Translations under genes and position numbers: made by a program | In this document: one piece after another, positions 26,267-38,612 of the stretch | Numbering within the stretch: position 1 is the stretch's first letter | Layout of the letters: the number at the start of each line of letters is the position of its first letter | Assembly (NCBI GenBank): GCA_037349315.1 | Contig: JBAIAC010000006.1 | Location: forward strand, 21,363,501-21,427,500 | Direction: 5' to 3' | DNA: 64,000 nt | DNA from: Chelydra serpentina | Lineage: Eukaryota; Chordata; Testudines; Chelydridae | The notes under the pieces: generated by a model | Told to the model about the DNA's origin: nothing | What the model saw: only the letters and a program-made list of their open reading frames with translations | The model's database searches: none

Positions 26267-26683
26267 TAGGCTTGGAAGAATTTGATTTTTATTTTGCTTA
26301 TAATTTTGATGGGTCATATAAATGGTTATTTTGAGCATTATTTTTTTTCAATTTTTATCAAATTTAATTTTTCACAATTGTAGGAAATTATGAGAGAATC
26401 AGACAATGGGGGGGCAGACAATAGTTATTTACTGAGACTAAGTGCTGAGATTCAAAAAAGGTAAGCTTTATAACCGTTTAACCATCAACATCACATACCA
26501 AAATATACAAAATAAATATCCTTAAATCAAACTCGAAGAAGTTCTCAAACAGTATTTTTCTTACTTTGACTAACTGTAAATGTCTGTTATATTTGATCAA
26601 AATATTTTTTCATTGGGTTTTCTGTAGTGTGAAATCAATGTTTACCGATATTTACTGATAAAAATCTAGTCCTTCCAAGCCTA
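26267..26683. mobile_element. MITE with long terminal inverted repeats, family uncertain
   Basis: The left end TAGGCTTGGAAGAATTTGAT and the complement of the right end ATCTAGTCCTTCCAAGCCTA match at most positions over about 26 bp. The 8 bp flanks cttatacg / ctcatagg agree at 6 of 8 positions, which fits an old hAT-like insertion. The interior is very AT-rich and non-coding. Confidence 0.6.
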
Positions 26684-26689
26684 CTCATA

Positions 26690-27715
26690 GGTGAATGGAC
26701 TTTGCTGAAAATTGATGGCAAGACCCACACAAGATTTCAGAGCAACGTCTGACCCTATTTTGTTCACTGTTTTATTTAACAGTGTTAGTTTTTAAATAAT
26801 CCCAACTAGATTTTGTTGTTAACTCCTCTCCAAGGTAAATAGGGAGATGTTGGTTCACACCTCTGCTTCTGCTTCTCTGGGTTAGAGAGAGGTTTTATGA
26901 AAGGTTGTACATTCATTTCCAAAGGGAGTGCTATCTCTGCAACCAACAGGCCTAGAAACTCCTTGGGTAGTGTGGATTCCATACGAATCACTCCTGAAAA
27001 CAAAGCGGGATCTAGCATTTTTCACTAGTCCTTGAAATATCAGCATATATTTCTCTACACTGAATTTTCGTACTTTTGTCACTTTATCTTCCAACCTGCA
27101 TGTTTTCTTCTGTGTTGTTTTGTTGTGCTTGAATATACAATTAAGAGAGCAAACGCTCATGCCAAGTCAGTCATCTCAACTCTGCAATTAATAGGTTTGT
27201 TGGTGAAAACAGGTGATTCATATGAGCTTAATTAAACATGAAAAGAGGGGAATTTACTCTCGTTGAGTAAAAATAAGGTTGATATCCCAAGGTGCTGGGA
27301 CTTTTCAGGCTATGGTTAGTAGAAACCTGATCTGAATCTCAACTACAGCCTACATAATAAAAAAGGCATCTAAACTGATGCCTAATCCAGCACTATGCCA
27401 GAGAACTTCCTAAAGAGGCATAACTATTCATTATTAACCTACCTACCCACAAGAACGCCCATCACAGTAATATATGGGTACTGCACAAAAAAGAACAAAG
27501 CCACTGCATATGTCCTGTTTATTCTCCCCCCTCACTCTCTGAAACACTCTTTTCACTCTCTCCCATCCTCCTCCCGTTTGTGGCAGGTTTTATTCTGGGG
27601 GAAAGCTAACTCCAAGAGCTGCGTTTTGGAATTCACACTGAAAGTGGTGGAATTTGTGGTTATTATAATATTCTCCAGTAAGCGAATTCCACAACCTAGG
27701 ATATGTTGCTGAGAA
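26690..27715. other. non-coding, no gene seen
   Basis: No supported gene. Confidence 0.5.
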
Positions 27716-27779
27716 AGCCCTGCCTCCAGCTCTTACTACTATTTCTCTTGGGTTTGAAGTTTCATTGTCTTCAAGAAAT

Positions 27780-28090
27780 GTCGCTCTCAGGGGAGGCCAT
27801 CACTACAAAGAGAAAGGCACTCTTGGAGGTATTTCAGATCAGTTCCACGGAGGGTCTTGAAGATCTGAGACCTTGAATCTGATCCAGTATTCTACTGAGA
27901 TCCAGCATAGTGAGCAGCACACCAGGATAATGTACACCTGGTGCTTAGTGTTGGTGAACAAGCAGGCTGTTGTATTCTGGACTAACTGAATCCTTTTAAT
28001 GGGACATAGGTATAGTGAGTTGCAACAGTCTCTCCTGGAGATCATGAAGCCAGGGATCACTATGGATATTTGGTTTCCTAACATGTTACT
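27780..28090 (+). mobile_element. L2-like LINE fragment
   Basis: The order of blocks (gggtcttgaagatctgagac, ccttgaatctgatccagtat, gcaacagtctctcctggaga) resembles the conserved non-RT part of L2 LINEs. Weak, old copy. Confidence 0.4.
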
Positions 28091-28725
28091 GAGTCCAATA
28101 CAATGTTTGGGGCCAATTCAGCCCTGGGATCAGTGGAATTGTACTGTTAACACCAGGGCTCAGTGTGCACCTTCCCATTTGCACCTTCTGTAACATGAAG
28201 CCTGTTTGTTCAGCCTGAGTTGTGTCTACAAAACAGATACTGAAAATAGATGCATGACACCACAGAAAAACATTCCTATATTTTGAAACAAAATTCCTTG
28301 TCTCTCACAATACAAGTTTACTCCAGTATCAAGATAACATGTCTTATACTTATAGTTTCAGAGACTCCTTCATGAACCTTGTTTTGCTTAACAGTTTTTA
28401 ATATTTTAAACAAGTAAAAAGGTGGATTGTGAAAAATGTGCCACATTAAACTTACTAAAAGACAGCAATTCATGATCTTCATAGTGTTTAAAGCTATGAC
28501 CAAGCCAAACTTACAGGAGACCTAAAATACCAGAAGATGGTCACAACCTTAATTATGAAGAGGCTTCCCTTTATATATAATAATAGATCTAGATCCACAG
28601 TGCACATTTGGCTACAATCTAGTCATCTTTGCTATAATGAATCCGTAGACCTTGTGCTCTTGCAATTTAAAGAGAATGCTCACTGAATCACTCCAGAGGA
28701 AAAGAAAACGTTTATGCTACAAACA
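28090..28725. other. non-coding, no gene seen
   Basis: No supported gene. Confidence 0.5.
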
Positions 28726-28729
28726 AACA

Positions 28730-28985
28730 AGGAGGGATGCTCTTGCATTTGGAGCACTCGACTGGAACTTGGGAGATCTGATTTCAGTTCCCTGCTCAGT
28801 CACAAACTTCCAGTGTGATCTTGGAAAAGTCATTTCATCTCTGTATACCTGGGCTCCCCATGTGTAAATTAGAAACTATAATACTTCTTTTCTTCCACCC
28901 TTGGTCTGTCTTGGTTATTTAGAGTGTTAGGTCTTTTGGGAAGGGTTTGTCTCCTACTATGAGTACATTCAGTACCTTCCACATG
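28730..28985 (+). mobile_element. MIR SINE
   Basis: Contains ggagcactcgactggaactt, the core block cagtgtgatcttggaaaagt, and a tail with gttaggtcttttgggaaggg. Standard diverged MIR. Confidence 0.7.
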
Positions 28986-29154
28986 GGTTCGCAACATGGC
29001 ATTTGCGACTTCCATGAACAGGTTTCTTTTTGGCTAGACGGAGGCAGGGTAGGGTTAGGGGGGCGGGTCCTGAAAGTTAGGAAAGGGTGATTCTAAAACT
29101 TTTTTTTTCTGTTGTAACACGAGGTCATGGTTGGAAGAAGGTTGTGAACCACTG
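28986..29154 (-). mobile_element. hAT-type fragment
   Basis: On the minus strand it starts CAGTGGTTCACAACCTTCTT, typical of hAT termini, and its other end reads GTTGCGAACCCATG. Short internal deletion derivative. Confidence 0.5.
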
Positions 29155-29159
29155 ACATA

Positions 29160-31785
29160 GTACAATGGGGCCCTTATCTCCATTTGGGGGCTTTAAGCAC
29201 TGCTTTAAAACAATTAATAAAACAATAACTACACAAAGAAATCCATGGCCTGATTGTGGCAGCAGGATTGGGCTCTTACTTTGCCAGTGTTTTTCTGCAT
29301 TCCCTGATATTATGTTTTAATGATGGCTTTCTCCCTTGCAGCTGTACCGCTCCTTTCCTTCTGTTTTATCCTTCAGGGAAGTCATAACCTGTACTTACGA
29401 ATTCACAGGGTTTTGCCATGGAAATAATTGTGACATTCCAAATTCATCATTACTTGTTTTCTGGGAGATCCAACAGGTGAGCTGTAATGGAACAAAGCCC
29501 TTTATAAATTACAAAAGCGCAATAGCTTTTGTAATTAGCAAACATGATTTTGAAAATGAAATCTTTAGAGAAATGCAAAATGGGAATGAATTTACACAAT
29601 TTTGAAGTATCTGGAGAATTTTCCCAGTGTGGCTTTCCCTCATTAAGGTCTTTTGGAATGTAATATGTGCATGGATGTGTGTCAGCTTTTTAAATGCTCT
29701 GGGTTGGATTACCTTTCTACTATCTAACCAGGTTTTTTAAAGGTTGCCCATCACTATGGTATCTTAGTGCTTTTCACACAAAAGAGATAAACACAAAGAT
29801 ATATTGGCCTTTAAATTCTATGGTTACCAAAGAAACTTTCTTTATACTTTATGGTCGAATCTGAATTCAGCAGTTAGCGCCAGACTTTCAAAAGAGCTCA
29901 CAACCAGATTTTTAAGTGCTCAGTTCCCACAACAGTGGCCAGAATTTCAAAAAAGCTCATCTTAATTTTAAGCCCCTAAATAAGAGCCATGATGGAAAAC
30001 TTCCATTGGTTTCAATGGGGCCAGGATTTCAATTTCAGAACAGCCTGGCATCTAATGTGCTGATCTTATTTGAATATCTTGACATTTATTTTGAAGTCTA
30101 AACAAGAGTCGGGGTTTTTTTAAACGGTGAATGCTGAACTTTGAAGATCTGGCTGTTAGAGACTGGTCTGAGGAGAGGTTTCCTAAAGTGTTTCTGAGTC
30201 CAAGATCTATATATAGAGAGAAATATGTGAATATGCTACATGTATCATCCCCCCCCTCAATCACACAAAGAATCAGCATCACAGTTAATGCTGCCTCATG
30301 GGGGAGGGAGATATGAGGTGCTGGACTCATTATGAAGGATGGTCCTTCCATGGGTGTTTCCATGGGAAGAACAGCCTGCCCCTTTGTTTTCGAATTCATG
30401 GGAGAAGGCACACCGCGTTCCTGGCTTCTACTTAAGAATGCAAGAAGTTTCTATTGTGGTTGTCTAATATGCATAGATGTTTGGCACAACACCCTCCTAT
30501 TCGTTTTGCTAGCGAGGAGAAAAAGGAGATATATTGATAGCGAAAACAGCAGTGTTTTGGGAAATTGCAGAAAGACAGTAAGAATCTCGTCATTGCCAAG
30601 AATACATTCTTTATGTTAACTAGCTTTGTACTAAAAGCAATGTTATCTTTTCACAGTTTCTCAGAAACCTATTTAATACAATATTAAGGCACCAAATATA
30701 TATTTCATACTGAAAAACGCTACTCTATGATAATTCTATGTCCCAGTGTGCCCGCTTTTTATTTGTGCTTTACAGTTTCTTTTGTTAAGTGCATTTTATA
30801 TGTTTACCTTTAAACAGGATAAACTTACTTTTGCAGAAGTTTGTGTCTTTATCAGGTATTTGTCACAAATGATTTCATTGTATTTTTATCAAATGTTTGG
30901 AATTTGATTTAGCACCAAAGGAATACATTTAACATGTTTTCTGTCCATTTGACGTATCCTACAAGTTCCCCATATGAAAAACAGCCAAATAGCATCAATA
31001 ATGCTACTGTTCCTTCTCCCCAACAGGTCACCATTTGCATTTTTATCTATCTGTTGCATCTAGTCATATAGATTGTGAAATCTCTGGGGGCAAGGACTGT
31101 CATTGTTTTACTTGTTTGTGTACATTAGCCCTGATTGGGGCCCTTAGCCCTCCTCCCAAATAAATAATAATAAATTATTATTAATAATAATGACTTCTTA
31201 TCCAATTCCTATTTAAAAAGTGCATTACAAAATAATTACTATTATCTTCCTCGTGGATCCTTAAGTGATATTTATAGCTATACATAGGTATGATGTATAA
31301 CTACATCATGTTAGGTGTGTACATGCTGCTGGTAAAAAGCACACAGTATATCCTACCAAATGAACTGCCCTATTGTCTAGGAATCTTCTCATAATTCTAG
31401 GAGTGATCTTTACATATAGCTGAATTGTTCCTGAATGTTTACGTCCTGTAAGGCACAGACAGACTTCCCTGAAATAAATGGTATGCACATCTACCCCTGC
31501 TCCACCCCCTCCAGTATACAAGGGAGAACTGGTTCATTGTTCTGCACTGGTATACTCATCTATTTCCCTTTAATACTGCAGTGGAGTGGAACAAGTAAGA
31601 ATGTCCAGTAAAGTGCTACAGTGTAGTAATTCTCTTTAGCAGGGTTGGACAAGGATTCTCCTAATTTTGTTGTGATGAGAACTATCTCCCTTGTTCTGCT
31701 GTCTTGCATACAGTGGCATAAGTAAAAAAGGATGGGGAGGCAGCAGCTTTAAATGCAGAATAAGATGGTGACATCTATGGGCACT
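29160..31785. other. non-coding, one old LINE tail
   Basis: No supported gene. A LINE tail like the one at 13800 is visible about 31065-31190 (tctgggggcaaggactgtca, then a TAA-rich end). Confidence 0.5.
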
Positions 31786-31789
31786 AAGT

Positions 31790-31990
31790 ATATATGGAAA
31801 TATGCCTCTCATATAGAACTAGAAGGACCTTGAAAGGTCATTGAGTCCAATCCCTTGCCTTCACTAGCAGGACCAAGTACTGTCCCCTAACAAATTTTTG
31901 CCCCAGATCCCTAAGTGGCCCCCTCAAGGATTGAACTCCCAACCCTAGGCTTAGGAGACCAATGCTCAAACCCCTGAGCTATCCCACTAG
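31790..31990 (-). mobile_element. turtle tRNA-derived SINE, variant tail (copy 4)
   Basis: The minus-strand head is diverged but clear (GGATAGCTCAGGGGTTTGAGC-like). The 3' part has the variant tail seen at 22362. The flanks tatgggcactaag and gatgggcactagg look like a target duplication of about 13 bp, followed by one extra copy of gggatgggcacta. Confidence 0.8.
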
Positions 31991-31994
31991 GATG

Positions 31995-32550
31995 GGCACT
32001 AGGGATGGGCACTAGGGATGCAAGACTCTCACAAGGTTCAGAGTTCAAATAAGTGCCCATAAATTGGATGCTTACCCAATGCCTGATCCAAAGCCCAGTG
32101 AAATTAATGAAAATACATTGATGGACTTCAGTGGCCTTTGATGCAGGCACTCAAAACTCAAGTGAATAATCCAAACCCTATAGACAGAAAAACTGGGCTA
32201 GAAACATCATGAGAACAGATTCTTTCACGCAATTTCTTAAAATTCTATTTCCAATCTTGGCAAAAAATTATGAAAGAAGAACTTTCCATATTTTATGTTG
32301 GTACTTCTGGTTATAGTCACAACTGCAGGTAGTAAAGGGAGATGGGGGAGAAGCCCACATCCAAACATTAAAAAAGGTTTAGATTAAGCTCAGTTCTAAA
32401 CATGGACAAAGGTTTATGGAGGTTCATGTTTTATCCAAACCAGTTAATTCTTCTTTAATAAGAAAGATATTTAAGACATCATTCCTACTTTGTTATATAA
32501 AGCGATCAATACTTAAGCATTATTGTAGAGTTGAAATGGTTGTCTTTGTT
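31995..32550. other. non-coding, no gene seen
   Basis: No supported gene. Confidence 0.5.
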
Positions 32551-32555
32551 GATGA

Positions 32556-32580
32556 ATATTATTATTATTATTATTATTAC
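32556..32580. repeat. (ATT)n microsatellite
   Basis: About eight ATT units, at the simple-sequence 3' end of the reverse-oriented MIR that follows. Confidence 0.9.
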
Positions 32581-32860
32581 AGTAGTGCCTAGATTCCCCA
32601 ACTGAGATCACCCCCATTGTGCTAGACATTGTGCAAACATATCATAAGAGACAGTGTTTGCCCTAATGAACTTACAGTCTAAACATAAAACAAAGATAAA
32701 GAATAGGAGAAAGGAATTATTTTTATTCCCAGTTTACAGATGAGGAACTGAGGCACTGAGATATTAAATGGGTTACAAGGTTACACAGGGACCTGTCTAG
32801 GGCAGAGTGAGGAATTAACCCTAGATCTCTAGAGCCCCAGTCCAGTGCCTTCACCCCACA
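32576..32860 (-). mobile_element. MIR SINE with long tail, reverse orientation
   Basis: From the left: tail complement (cattgtgctagacattgtgc, cttacagtctaaacataaaa), then the core complement (cagatgaggaactgaggcac, gttacacagggacctgtcta). Good quality for a MIR. Confidence 0.75.
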
Positions 32861-32879
32861 AAAACATCCTTCCTCACTA

Positions 32880-35105
32880 TGCAAGTTATCCAGCCTCCAA
32901 GACGGGCAACTTCTCCCAAAACTGTTTTTGTTTTGTTTTTCCCCGTTTTGTCCAAACTACAACAACAAACCCTGTGTATATATTTGAACGTCTTACTCCC
33001 GAGCCCCTACAAATATGTCAGTGGGTGGACAAGTATTTTTTATGAAGATTGTGAGGAGCTATGTACTTCTTACAATACATTTTGGCATATACTGAAATTT
33101 GGGGTGGGGGTGAGGGGCTGGAATGGAGATCCACCTACCTAATCTTCAGTAAATATTTGAGAATAGAGCCTATTTTGTTCCATACACTCTTAAAATGAGA
33201 GAATAGAATTCAGTTGGATCTCAGTCAGGGAATGTGAGGGAGTAGCCCAAAACATGAAAAATTACTTGACTAATTAATTAAACTGTATTATATTTTTTCA
33301 GAGCAATTTAAATTTAAACTCAATAATATGGCTTAATAAAATACATAAGATAAATTCAAAAAACTTTACACCTAATTTATTATTCAATACTAGCACAAGG
33401 TGCATTATACCATAATGGCTCTGAAAATTTCCTTTCCATTTGAAGGACTATTGGCGTTTGCTTTCACTGTTAACCCAGAGGACATGCTTGCCATGTTCAG
33501 TGACCCGGTTCCAACAAGTATGACATCATAGGAGCCTATTTTCCACCTAGTACACACACATAACTCATGTTATCATTAGTGCCCATTACACACACTTGCA
33601 CAGTATGGGGCACATCCATCCCTGATGTAATCCTGCTGAACTCAAAACTTAAAGCAGAATGAATTTGGCCTTTTAAAGCAAAATAAGATGTATGGAATCA
33701 CAACATGAATTCAGAATGCCCATGTTTAGGTTGATTTAACTCAAGTCCCCAAATTTACTTTAACGTATTTTTATAAATTAATTTCTTATGATGAATATAC
33801 TATAAACACTACATAAATACAACCCTCCAGTAAAACTGCTGCTAAAACTATTCAGTAGCATTTAGCTCATTCAGCTATGTGGTAACAAAGTCTGGGGGCT
33901 AATCTTGATAGCCATGACACCAATTGAGTCAAAATCACAACAGTAACCCTAAACCTTCAGATCTCTTAAGAGCTGCACACTGCAAGTCAGTTGCAGTGCA
34001 TAAAAAACAACTTTCTTGAACCTACAAATTTACAGGCAGTGTTAGATATTTTTATATGCCAATACAAGGTGTTCTATTAAACTGTCTATATATACACATG
34101 TATACAGACGTATATCATTTGTATACAACACTCCCATAACAAGTTCTGTAAACAAGCAAACATTCTCCACAGAAGGTCTAGTTGCATGAGTGTTATTCAT
34201 CTTAAATGTTGTCCAGCCAGGTTCATAGAAAGAACCCCAGTTGCAATGAATTCAGAGCTGATCCTAATCAACATGCAGGGGAAAAAACACATAACTATTG
34301 GTGCCACCTGAAACAATGCAGCAAACACTCAATTTACCACAAAGCCTTCAAAGAGTAAAAACGAAAATCAAATGAAAACAAGTCACTTCCAGGTCTCTAC
34401 GTAACCACCAAAGCCTCTGGAGTAACAATTATCACAATTTTTCAATGCATTGTAGAAACAGAATGAAGTCACCAGACCGTAAAACTCTGCAAAATTGGAA
34501 GTTTATATTAATAGTACAAGAACATATTATGTCTTGTGACAGTAAACAATGTGGATGTTTTACATTGGCTGGCTATGTGTGCAAGGTGTCTCTTTCCTTA
34601 CTTCAAAGTTTTGCCATGAACATTCTAATATCACTCCTTGATCAGACATGTCCAAGTGCATGGTAAAATCCCATGAGCAGACAGATGCTGACATCTAAGA
34701 GAACGCGTAACACTGAAGTGAATGTAAACCTTGTAATCATCTTCCCAATAAAATATTTATGAAAACCTTCCTGGCTAAAATCCATTGAATATAACTGCTG
34801 AACGTTTTTTCTCCTAACTGGAGAATCACACTCAACATAAAGAAATCAATTAAGAAATCAACATAAATGTTATACATTCTTACCCTTAATATGCATTTCA
34901 GAGAACTGGAATGCTTAAAATCCAACAACAATGCCTTGTGACTTCTTGTGGTGACCTCTGCTGCGAAAGTCAATTTTCAAATGTGGATTTTTTTCTGTAG
35001 TCAGAAGCTAATACTGAATGAGAGTCCCAAGCATCAAGAATCAGCCTCCGTGGGAACATGGAAAGTAATAGTGTCTCAGAGAGTCAGGGAATGAATTGTT
35101 AGAAG
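32880..35105. other. non-coding, no gene seen
   Basis: About 2.2 kb of AT-rich sequence without a recognised repeat or gene. Absence of transposons is notable beside the next segment, but I see no coding signal. Confidence 0.5.
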
Positions 35106-35111
35106 CATTGA

Positions 35112-36040
35112 CAGTAGAACCTCGGAGTTACGAACACCTCGGAAATGGAGATTGTTCGTAACTCTGAAATGTTCGTAACTCTGAGTAAAACATTCTTTCA
35201 AAAGTTTACAACTGAACATTGACTTAATACAGCTTTGAAACATTACTATGCAGAAGAAAAATGCTGCTTTTAAGCATCTTAATTTAAACGAAACAAGCAC
35301 AGAAACAGTTTCCTGACCTTGTCAAATCTTTTTTTTAACCTTTCCCTATGCGGCACTGGTGAGGCCATACCTGGAGTACTGCATCCAGTTTTGGTCCCCC
35401 CCACTACAGAAGGGATATGGACAAATTGGAGAGAGTCCAGTGGAGGGCAACGAAAAATATCAGGGGGCTGAGGCACTTATTGGGAGAGCCTAAGGGAACT
35501 GGGGTTATTTAGTCTACAGCAGAGACGAGTGAGGGGGGATTTGATAGCAGCCTTCAACTACCTGAAGGGGGGTTCCAAAGAGGATGGAGCTTGGCTGTTC
35601 TCAGTGGTGGCAGATGACAGAACAAGAAGCAATGGTCTCAAATTGCAGTGGGGAAGGTCTCAGTTAGGTATAGGAAACACTATTTCACTAGGAGGGTGGT
35701 GAAGCACTGGAATGGGTTACCTAGGGAGATGATAGCATCTCCATCCTTAGAGATTTTTAAAGGCTTGACAAAGCCCCGGCTGGGATGATTTAATTGGTGT
35801 TGGTCCTGCTTTTAGCAGGCGATTGGACTAGATGACCTCCTGAGGTCTCTTACAACCCTAATATTCTATGATTTATATTTTTAGTAGTTTACATTTAACA
35901 CAGTACTGTACTGTATTTGAATTTTTGTGTTTGTTTTTGGTCTCTGCTGCTACCTGATTACATACTTCTGGTTCCAAAGGAGATTTATGGTTGACCGGTC
36001 AGTTTGTAACTCTGGTGTTTGTAACTCTGAGGTTCTACAG
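35112..36040. mobile_element. mariner-like MITE interrupted by CR1
   Basis: The left end CAGTAGAACCTCGGAGTTAC and the complement of the right end AACTCTGAGGTTCTACAG match with few differences. The subterminal motif gttcgtaactctgaaatg is repeated. The right end is followed by TA at 36464-36465, after the hAT element that abuts it; the left dinucleotide is now GA. A CR1 fragment (35345-35871) splits the body. A related copy at 42964-43200 shares about 230 bp of the left half. Confidence 0.65.
35345..35871 (+). mobile_element. CR1 LINE 3' end, about 530 bp
   Basis: Contains the late CR1 blocks ggccatacctggagtactgc, gggcaacgaaaaatatcagg, gggatttgatagcagccttc and the terminal gactagatgacctcctgagg with ttctatga. 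It is 5'-truncated as usual for CR1, and it sits inside the mariner-like MITE, so it is younger than that MITE. Confidence 0.9.
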
Positions 36041-36455
36041 CAGTGGCTCTCAACCTTTCCAGACTACTGTACCCCTTTCAGGAGTATGATTTATCTTGCA
36101 TACCCCTAAGTTTAACCTAACTTAAAATCTACTTGCTTACAAAATCAGACATAAAACTACAAAAGTGTCACAGCACACTTACTGAAAAATTGCTTGCTTT
36201 CTCACTTTTACCATATAATTGTAAAATAAATCAATTGGAATATAAATACTGTACTTACATTTCAGTGTATAGTAAGTAGATAAAGCAGTATAGACAAGTC
36301 ATTGTCTGTATGAAATTTTAGTTTGTACTGACTTTGCTAGTGCTTTTTATGTAGCCTGTTGTAAAACTAGGCAGATATCTAGATGGGTTGATTTACCCCC
36401 TGGAAGACCTCTGCATACCCCCAGGGATACACGCACCCCTGGTTGAGAACTACTG
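36041..36455. mobile_element. hAT-type MITE with perfect 8 bp target duplication
   Basis: Ends CAGTGGCTCTCAACC and the complement of GGTTGAGAACTACTG. TTCTACAG is duplicated exactly at 36033-36040 and 36456-36463. The duplicated target is the terminal part of the mariner-like MITE, so the hAT jumped into that MITE's end. The interior holds the paired blocks tgtacccctttcaggagtat and catacccccagggatacacg. Confidence 0.92.
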
Positions 36456-36465
36456 TTCTACAGTA

Positions 36466-38440
36466 TATGCATGAGGGGGAGAGTAACTATGAAGTCATGG
36501 ATTCACTGAAGTCAATGGGAGTTTTACCACTGACTTCAGCTGAGTCAGGATTTTGCTCTGCATGTAGATATATATAATTTTAAGCCTATAACAAACTAGG
36601 CTAAACACATAAGAGTCGTGTTAAAACAATATTAGGGGCACTTATTACCAAAACAGGAATATCCAAACACTGGGGAATCTTACTTAGCCTATATTTCCAA
36701 ACACAAGTGTAACATAAAGGTGCTAAAACTAGTAGCCAGATTTTCCTAAATTCTCATCCTTTTAAGCAGCAATGAACCCACATACAGTACTTTGTGATTT
36801 ACATTTTGCACTACCACTCAGTAACAACAGAACTAAATTTGATCTCTGGGCTATTTCCCCCTGGGGTAAAGCACCTTGTGGGAGTCTACAATGACATCTA
36901 AGGATGACTCAAACACTTCTGAAAAGGAGAAGTCCCCATGGCTGGGAGATAACATCATAAAACTGTCCCTCCCACACAACCTCCCTCCCCAAATACTTAT
37001 TTAGACTTTATTCCCCACTTTTTATTTGTAATTTATCAAACAGGAAGCAATGGTTCCACAACAGTTAAACACTTTATATATTTTGCTACATATACATATT
37101 TTGCAAACGCTTATTTACTTTTCCTACAAACATGCATGAGAAATAAGATGCAAGTCAATGTAGGACACACGCCAAACATCATCTAAAATGGAGGCAATCA
37201 ATAATCACTCAGTCCAAAACACAACGCTCTAAAGCAGTAATAGCAGGGTTGTCACAAAATAACAACTAGGGAGTCACAGTCTTCTGGCAGACAGGACTTT
37301 TCAGAACGCTGTTTTAATGTACAGAAATTAAAGTGCACAGATGGTAGCTTAATTCATATACACTGCAGATGGCAGTGTTTGTACAGTAACCTTCACTGGC
37401 CGCGGGAAGGGGGCCACTTATAATATATGTGGGGATGGTGTGGTCCAGGGCTGGGAAAAAGCAGGACAGATGGACTGCAGTTCCATTTCAGATAAATACA
37501 GATAGTCCTTGCCTACAGATATCATTACTGAGCTCCAGGCCATCAAAGCACTGCTAAAATTCACTGCTGGCATTTTTATTGTTTCTCAATCTAACACTGT
37601 AATTTTCTGAACTAAGTGTTCATCACCACTATCCAATATTTTTCCTACTTAAAATTACTTTGAAGCCTCTGCCCTTCAGGCAGTTCCATTTTGAATGAAA
37701 ATGTAATTATTTTTGTAATATGAATACACATCTCATGCTGTCTCCAATGTTTCTCCCCTTACAGAATAAATACATAGTAAAAATAAGAAGAGATGGTACG
37801 TGATACATTAATGATTAATAAAAAGAAGGTAACCATATGTCCTACATATCCTCTCTCATACTCCAAGGACAAGGGGAAACTTAACGAAAAGGAAAGGCAA
37901 CACATTTATAACATACAAAAAGAAACTTTTCTTCACAGTGCATAATTAATCTATAGTACTCACTGCCACAGGATTTCACTGGGGCTAAGAAATGAATGGA
38001 AATCAAAAGAGGAATAGATATTTGGATGGGTAATGAGAACATCTACAGGATAATCATTTTATAAACCAGTGGCACTGTATGGAGGTATAGGGATCTGCCA
38101 ACATGGATCATCTTGCAGGAGTGAGGCCATAACCTATCATCCTTCAGAGCATAAAACTACCCCTAGTTGAGAGGGTTGAGGAAGACTCATCCCCTTTGGG
38201 AAAATTATATCCTTCCTCTGAAGCATTTGGTATTGGTCACTCTCGGAGACAGAATACCGATCTATCTGAACCCCTGGTCCAATTGCTGTAGCAATTCCTA
38301 TGTACATACCTGTCTGCTCCTTGTCAGTATAGACTTTAATTTGAATGATAGCCATGAAGGATATATTTGCTCTACACATATTGAGGCATCACTCTGATAC
38401 CCTTCTTGTGGCTGTGCAATAAGAAGCTAATAAATAACAT
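36466..38440. other. non-coding, probable VSNL1 intron
   Basis: No repeat or coding exon recognised in the 2 kb just downstream (minus strand) of the VSNL1 exon. Confidence 0.5.
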
Positions 38441-38442
38441 AC

Positions 38443-38604
38443 CTTTACATAAAGCTGCTGAAATTCGTCAAGGTTCAGTCTACCACTAGGACAGTCCTTT
38501 AGAAATCCTTTGTACCACTGTTTGAGTTCATGTTCGTTAAACTCCGTGCTCTTCACCAGATCCTCCATCACTTCAGGGGCCAGTTTGCTATTCTGTTTCC
38601 CCAT
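38443..38604 (-). CDS. VSNL1: visinin-like protein 1, first coding exon (residues 1-54)
   Basis: VSNL1 is a neuronal calcium sensor of the recoverin/hippocalcin family. It is N-myristoylated, and calcium binding moves it to membranes. The exon starts ATGGGGAAACAG, giving MGKQNSK, the myristoylation signal with Gly2. The next residues ([20 protein letters not shown] and [14 protein letters not shown]) are diagnostic of VSNL1 rather than hippocalcin. [12 protein letters not shown] is EF-hand 1, which cannot bind calcium in this family because of the CPxG motif. The frame stops being VSNL1-like after LYVK exactly at a consensus donor, AAG|GTATGT (38443/38442). The minus-strand acceptor is a T-rich tract ending TTAAG or GGCAG, putting the exon start at 38609 or 38605, so the 5' UTR here is only 1-5 bases and an upstream UTR exon is expected at higher coordinates. 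From memory of the family, residue 47 is usually Glu where this copy has Asp. The remaining exons were not found. Confidence 0.95.
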
Positions 38605-38612
38605 TCTGCCTT

